Source: Bacteroidota bacterium (GTDB lineage: Bacteria; Bacteroidota; Ignavibacteria; SZUA-365). From it: 33,335 bases of DNA. Each line of letters begins with the position of its first letter. Position 1 is the first letter of the stretch. Below are positions 29,527 through 33,335 of this stretch, piece by piece. Position numbers and translations under genes: made by a program. The DNA is taken from positions 1 to 33,335 of the forward strand of contig QKAF01000124.1 of NCBI GenBank assembly GCA_003246455.1, read 5' to 3'. The notes beneath the pieces were generated by a model. It was not told the DNA's origin and searched no databases. It worked only from the letters and a program-made list of their open reading frames with translations.

Positions 29527-30876
29527 TTACACGGACGAAGACGATGAATCAGTACTGCTGCGCGCGTCCCGGACGGCGCGGATCATGGGCGGCGTGAGCC
29601 AGACGTTCGCGGCGATCCGTCCGACCATCAGGGCGATGGCGGCGGCGACTGCGCCAACCGCGTCGAAGACAATGATCGCGACTGCGAGCGTGACGATGAT
29701 AAAGCCCACCTCCAGAACGGTGGCCAGGGTCACCGGACCGGTGCGCTTGGTGGCCACGAGCACCGATCGCTGGAACGAGAGCAGGACAGACGTACCGGGC
29801 ATGAGCACCAGCAGCTGCGCCGGAAGTATCGCGAACGCTGCAAGCACCGGTGAGAGGCCGGAGAGGTCGCGGAACCAGAAGTCGGCCAGCGGAGTCATGC
29901 TGATGCACGCAAGTCCGGTGACCGCCGCGGCGCCGAGTCCAACGGCGAAATTCCGCACGACGGGGAAATGCTCCATGCGGCGGCCGAAGCGCGCAATTGC
30001 AACTTCCTGATAGGATAATCCGAAACTTCGAAAAAGAAACACGAGCGAGTTCACCACCGGCATGACCGCCAGGGATTCGAGCGGCATGCGCGACTGCCCG
30101 AGAAAAAACGTGATCATCGGATGCACCCCCAGCGCAAGGATGGAGGTCATCGCGAGAGGATAATAGAACGCGAAAATCGAGCGGTAACTCATCGCAGCCG
30201 CGGGGTCGTCCTCGCCGTGCAGCAGGCGCCGCACCGTGGTGTGCACCATGAAACGGCTCGCCAGCGCCTCGATTGTCACGCCCGTGGAGAGCGCGAGTCC
30301 TCCCACGGCAGCGCCGGGGAGATCGGTCAGTGTTGATGCGAGCAGCGCGGCGGCGGACATCGAGACCAGCCGGATCACCGTGCCGTATGCCACGCGCCGC
30401 GTAAGGTTGTGCCGGATGAGAAGTCCCTGATAGAAGCGCCGGAAACCGATCGCCCCGGGCCAGAGCAGCAGGAGCGTTGTTGTGATGTGCGTCAGCCGGG
30501 CGACTTCGGGCGGCAGACCGATCAGATCCTCCGCGATGAACGTGAACACCGGAGGAATGACAAGGATCACCATCAGCGCGGTGATGCCGCCGTTGAGCAT
30601 CAGGGTGAAATTCCGGAGACGAAGATAGGAGGTGCGATCGGAAACGAGTGCGGTGGAAGCGCTCATCATCATGATGATCGGCGCCTCGACCATCAGCGCG
30701 AGGGAGAACGCGACGCCGTATGCCGCGAGGTTGAATTTCGGTTCCGCCAGTCGCGCGATGACTGCCGCGAGGAAAGGCCCTTCAACGGACATCATCAGCC
30801 ATGTCGCGAGAAGCGGCACCCAGAAGACAAACAGCGTCCGTGTCGTGACGGTGTTATGATCGGACGATTGCGGCAT
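29527..30876 (-). CDS. MOP-superfamily (MATE/ANKH-like) membrane transporter
   Basis: A 449-residue protein with about 12 membrane helices in two similar halves. The first half has FNLAAYGVAFSLALMVEAP and the second opens with IFAFYYPLAMTSILALGVHP, a layout of the MOP superfamily (MATE exporters, Wzx/MurJ flippases, ANKH). The AAYGVAFSL and FYYPLA stretches recall animal ANKH (ASYGLAYSL, FWWPLA), an exporter of citrate, ATP or pyrophosphate, but this likeness is from memory. As first gene of the cassette with a glycosyltransferase it could flip a lipid-linked product; drug or metabolite export is equally possible. The C-terminus is Ser-rich. It is divergent from the lipoprotein gene. The 215-base gap 30877-31091 should hold both promoters, but I saw no convincing one. 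Confidence 0.75.
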   Translation of the reverse strand: MPQSSDHNTVTTRTLFVFWVPLLATWLMMSVEGPFLAAVIARLAEPKFNLAAYGVAFSLALMVEAPIIMMMSASTALVSDRTSYLRLRNFTLMLNGGITALMVILVIPPVFTFIAEDLIGLPPEVARLTHITTTLLLLWPGAIGFRRFYQGLLIRHNLTRRVAYGTVIRLVSMSAAALLASTLTDLPGAAVGGLALSTGVTIEALASRFMVHTTVRRLLHGEDDPAAAMSYRSIFAFYYPLAMTSILALGVHPMITFFLGQSRMPLESLAVMPVVNSLVFLFRSFGLSYQEVAIARFGRRMEHFPVVRNFAVGLGAAAVTGLACISMTPLADFWFRDLSGLSPVLAAFAILPAQLLVLMPGTSVLLSFQRSVLVATKRTGPVTLATVLEVGFIIVTLAVAIIVFDAVGAVAAAIALMVGRIAANVWLTPPMIRAVRDARSSTDSSSSSV

Positions 30877-31091
30877 GGGGACTGAGACGGAGGAGACGCA
30901 TGATTTCTTCTGGTGAATCCAGCAGGCAGTCTAGCATTTCATCCGGCTTTTTCCAAGTCATGACATTTTCGGACGATAGTTTAACGTCCTTCTGACAAGG
31001 GGGATTCCGGGATTGCATACCATTGCAGCAGACACCGACCGAAGCCGTGAAACGCACAGTTTCGGCAATTTTCAAAGAAGGAGGAGTCATC

Positions 31092-31514
31092 ATGGTACGC
31101 AATGCACTGCTCTGCGTGCTGACGCTCGCGGTCATGGCCGTATTCAGCGGATGCAGTGAGGACGAGACGAACCCGGTTGTTCCGGTTCCGACGATTACCG
31201 GGACATGGGACCTGGTCATCCAGGATGTCGAGCAGGGAGAGATACGATTCGAGATCACCGAGGAGAATGGCGCGGTGAGCGGCAGCCTGTTTGCCGCGTC
31301 GAAGAGCTGTGCCATCACCGGTTCCGTCGACGGAGCCGGTAAAATCGACCTGACCTATGAGATGGAAACGGAAAGCTCCACGCTGATCGAACACGGGACA
31401 TTCACCGGCACGCTCAATGGAGAAAGAACCGTGTTTACCGGGACGTTGAAAATCGTCATCCTTCCCTTGGGGATGGAAGTCTTCAATGGTCCGTTCACTG
31501 CGACGAAACGGTGA
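31092..31514 (+). CDS. Small lipoprotein with beta-sandwich/lipocalin-like body
   Basis: A 140-residue protein. Its signal peptide ends in the lipobox VFSGC with the lipidated cysteine at C21, followed by SEDE. The mature part is nearly all beta-strand-like: ITGTWDLVIQDVEQGEIRFE, then GAVSGSLFA, GSVDGAGKIDLTYEM, GTFTGTLNGERTVFTGTL. This alternating pattern is common in calycin-like lipoproteins, but I can name no family. SD AAGGAGGAG at 31078-31086, five bases before this ATG, is one of the best in the window and rules out the longer in-frame start at 31023. A terminator follows. It appears to be a single-gene transcript. Confidence 0.85.
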   Translation: MVRNALLCVLTLAVMAVFSGCSEDETNPVVPVPTITGTWDLVIQDVEQGEIRFEITEENGAVSGSLFAASKSCAITGSVDGAGKIDLTYEMETESSTLIEHGTFTGTLNGERTVFTGTLKIVILPLGMEVFNGPFTATKR

Positions 31515-31536
31515 CGGTCCCGTCTGCCGTCGATGC

Positions 31537-31573
31537 TGAGCGACGGTCTGCCCCGACCGTCGCTCACATTTTT
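31537..31573 (+). terminator. Intrinsic terminator after the lipoprotein gene
   Basis: A 12-bp perfect stem (31537-31548 with 31555-31566, core GAGCGACGGTC), a six-base loop and five T at 31569-31573. Confidence 0.88.
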
Positions 31574-31588
31574 CCCGCTCTTCTGTGT

Positions 31589-33335
31589 CTAGCGCAGAAG
31601 CATCACGGGGCGATAGATCACATCGTGCCGCGTATGGACCGCAACGATATGCGGTCCGTTCGTGAAACGCGTGATGTCAAGAACGATCGGCTGACCTGCG
31701 GAGATCACGGCCTCGGTGGTTTCGTAGACGACTCTGCCCAGCATGTCCATGACCCTGATCTCCGCGGTTCCCGAACGGTCGGAAGGGAGATGAAGGGTCA
31801 GCACGCCGGCTGAAGGATTGGGAAACAGATCAAGCTGCGCCGGAGAGGGGGCGGACGATATTCCGAGCACGGTGACCTCGTAGTAGTCCGACATCGGTGA
31901 GACGCATCCGTGCTCGGTAATAAGGAGGACGTAGTATCGTCCCGGTTTGTCAATCGCAAGGAATCGCCCGCGCTCGTCCCGCAGCCATTCGGAATTCTGA
32001 TACCAGTTATGCTGGTAGGCCTCCGGTGCAACCAGGACATCGCCCGTGCGTGTGATGGTGGGTTTTTCCGGACGGAGGTTCATCTTCACCGCGACCGTAT
32101 CGGAATACCCGATGTTCCCGTCATGCGATTCTGTGATGCAGGAAAAGCTGCCGCTCGTCTGTACGTGGATTCCCGGGCTCGTCTCGCCCGATGACCACCG
32201 GTAGGACGCGTACCCCGGACCGGCGGTCAGGATGGTACTGCCCCCGTCGCAGAATTCTGTCTCTCCGTACACAAGCAAGGGGAGGTGGAAATTCCGTGGT
32301 GCCGGATTCGTCCCTTCGATGACGATCGGAATAATATTCGTCCCGGCAGGGACACTGCGCCCGGATTGATCCTTCCCGTGCAGGTCGAAGCGAAGCTGCT
32401 GCACGGTTTCTTCCGTCTCGCTTCCGGTCCACCGAAGCTGCCAGCGTACAGTCGGGAGCGTATCCCCGCTCTGCCACGGTGCTATCTGCGAGGGCGTAAA
32501 CGGGAGGGTCAGCGACTGATCCGGAGGATCGAGCAGCATTCCTGCCGGCAGCGAGATCGTGCCGCCTGCGTCGAACGCATCCGCCGCGCCGGAATTCCGT
32601 ATCCCGAGTTCCACGGTAAAGGGATTTGGATCGTAGGTCGCCGCCTGGCGGTCGTAGCGGATGGTGTCGGGTGCGGTGGATGCGGACGTGAGAAATGGAC
32701 CGCCCCAGCCGGGGATGAGAACATGGAAGCGGTACTGCACATCCGGGTGATTTTCGAAGGATGCGAAGACGGTAATGACGATCGAATCGTTCTCGGGGTT
32801 CGGAAGCGCGGTGCATTCCCAGGAGGCCTCCGCGGATTCCCCCGGGCGGATATCGACAGGGGTCGCTTTCTGTACCGGGTCTGTCGGCGTGACGAGCCCG
32901 ACTGCAGCGGAGTCGAAACACAGTTTGAACGATGCACCGGACGCCGTCGCGTCACCGGTATTCATGACGCGGGCCGTGACGCGAAAGGGATCGGGCCGGT
33001 AGCCGGCGGCGGTCGCGTCCCAGATGAGTGTCGCACTGGTGTCGCCCGCCGGCTGCACGACAGGCAGGTTGTCAATGAAGGAGACTGTCCCCGCGAACGG
33101 CGCCGGAATAATGCAGCCTTCGAGCAGCGTGAGCGAATCCGCTTTCAGGAGCGCACGCACGGTGTCGGTCCCGCCGCTGCCGCGTTCCCGGAACCGGAGC
33201 GCAAAGAGCGCTGTCTCCGAACGCGCGATAACCGCGGAACTGCTGCTGATGCGCACCCCGTCGGCGATGAACTCGAGCGTCGGGGGTTTTCCGCTGAGCA
33301 GGTCGCCCGGACGAGCCGTCACTCCCATGCATTCG
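31589..33335 (-). CDS. Large T9SS-secreted protein, C-terminal 581 residues (5' end outside window)
   Basis: The frame stays open to the last base of the window, so the N-terminus is missing. Visible residues form several beta-rich modules with repeated phrases: ATAAGYRPDPFRVTARVMNT and RQAATYDPNPFTVELGIRNS recur as two copies of a CARDB-like unit. An Ig/PKD-like module follows (FCDGGSTILTAGPGYASYRW, SSGETSPGIHVQTSGSF), and then another with HNWYQNSEWL. The C-terminus is a type A sorting domain: DLFPNPSAGVLTLHLP, RVMDMLGRVVYET and a basic end VMLLR. It should be exported by the T9SS and attached to or released from the cell surface. The kind of repeats suggests an adhesin-like or structural role; no enzyme domain is seen in this part. 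Confidence 0.88.
   Translation of the reverse strand, partial: ECMGVTARPGDLLSGKPPTLEFIADGVRISSSSAVIARSETALFALRFRERGSGGTDTVRALLKADSLTLLEGCIIPAPFAGTVSFIDNLPVVQPAGDTSATLIWDATAAGYRPDPFRVTARVMNTGDATASGASFKLCFDSAAVGLVTPTDPVQKATPVDIRPGESAEASWECTALPNPENDSIVITVFASFENHPDVQYRFHVLIPGWGGPFLTSASTAPDTIRYDRQAATYDPNPFTVELGIRNSGAADAFDAGGTISLPAGMLLDPPDQSLTLPFTPSQIAPWQSGDTLPTVRWQLRWTGSETEETVQQLRFDLHGKDQSGRSVPAGTNIIPIVIEGTNPAPRNFHLPLLVYGETEFCDGGSTILTAGPGYASYRWSSGETSPGIHVQTSGSFSCITESHDGNIGYSDTVAVKMNLRPEKPTITRTGDVLVAPEAYQHNWYQNSEWLRDERGRFLAIDKPGRYYVLLITEHGCVSPMSDYYEVTVLGISSAPSPAQLDLFPNPSAGVLTLHLPSDRSGTAEIRVMDMLGRVVYETTEAVISAGQPIVLDITRFTNGPHIVAVHTRHDVIYRPVMLLR

Overview
The window looks like chromosomal DNA from a Gram-negative member of the FCB group, probably on the Ignavibacteriota/Kapabacteria/Chlorobi side rather than Bacteroidia. 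Both ends hold type IX secretion (T9SS) cargo with C-terminal sorting domains. The left one has the YPNPFNP signature, the right one FPNP. LptB and MlaE imply an outer membrane. The DNA is GC-rich, and many genes have clear Shine-Dalgarno (SD) sequences, which Bacteroidia mostly lack. The species assignment is inference. I saw no tRNA, rRNA, insertion sequence, prophage or CRISPR array.

Left part, mostly + strand (1-9770): the end of a T9SS cargo gene; a short orphan sorting-domain ORF; an NtrC-like response regulator without a recognisable sigma54-contact motif, with its soluble PAS histidine kinase; a row of mrp (Fe-S carrier), a NifU-domain protein, NAD kinase and an exported thioredoxin-like protein; an OPT-family peptide transporter; a PqqD-family protein; and a perfect 30-bp palindrome.

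Middle (9831-20850): on the - strand, an MFS transporter resembling the lysosomal dipeptide carrier MFSD1, followed (leftward to rightward) by a partner-switching module. That module has a cytoplasmic GAF-GAF-SpoIIE phosphatase, an RsbW-type kinase, an RsbV-type STAS antagonist and a membrane-bound GAF-SpoIIE phosphatase. No sigma factor is present. Divergent from it on the + strand is a tightly packed run: an unpaired OppF-like ATPase, a Memo-family protein with a PqqD-like N-terminal domain, TatD nuclease, LptB and ApaG.

Right part, - strand (20871-30876): a string of genes read leftwards with overlapping or nearly touching ends. It holds a MOP-superfamily (MATE/ANKH-like) transporter, a small membrane protein, gatB, a family-2 glycosyltransferase, a SAM methyltransferase, a radical SAM/SPASM protein, then mlaE after a 9-bp minisatellite, and clpC under its own likely promoter. 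The transporter, glycosyltransferase, methyltransferase and radical SAM genes look like an envelope-modification cassette wrapped around a translation gene. The window closes with a small lipoprotein and the C-terminal part of a large T9SS-exported protein.

The main themes are peptide uptake (OPT, MFSD1-like, OppF), envelope building (LptB, MlaE, glycosyltransferase cassette, T9SS cargo) and signal transduction. The parts most worth a second look are the two-phosphatase partner switch, the degenerate NtrC-like regulator and the cassette containing gatB.
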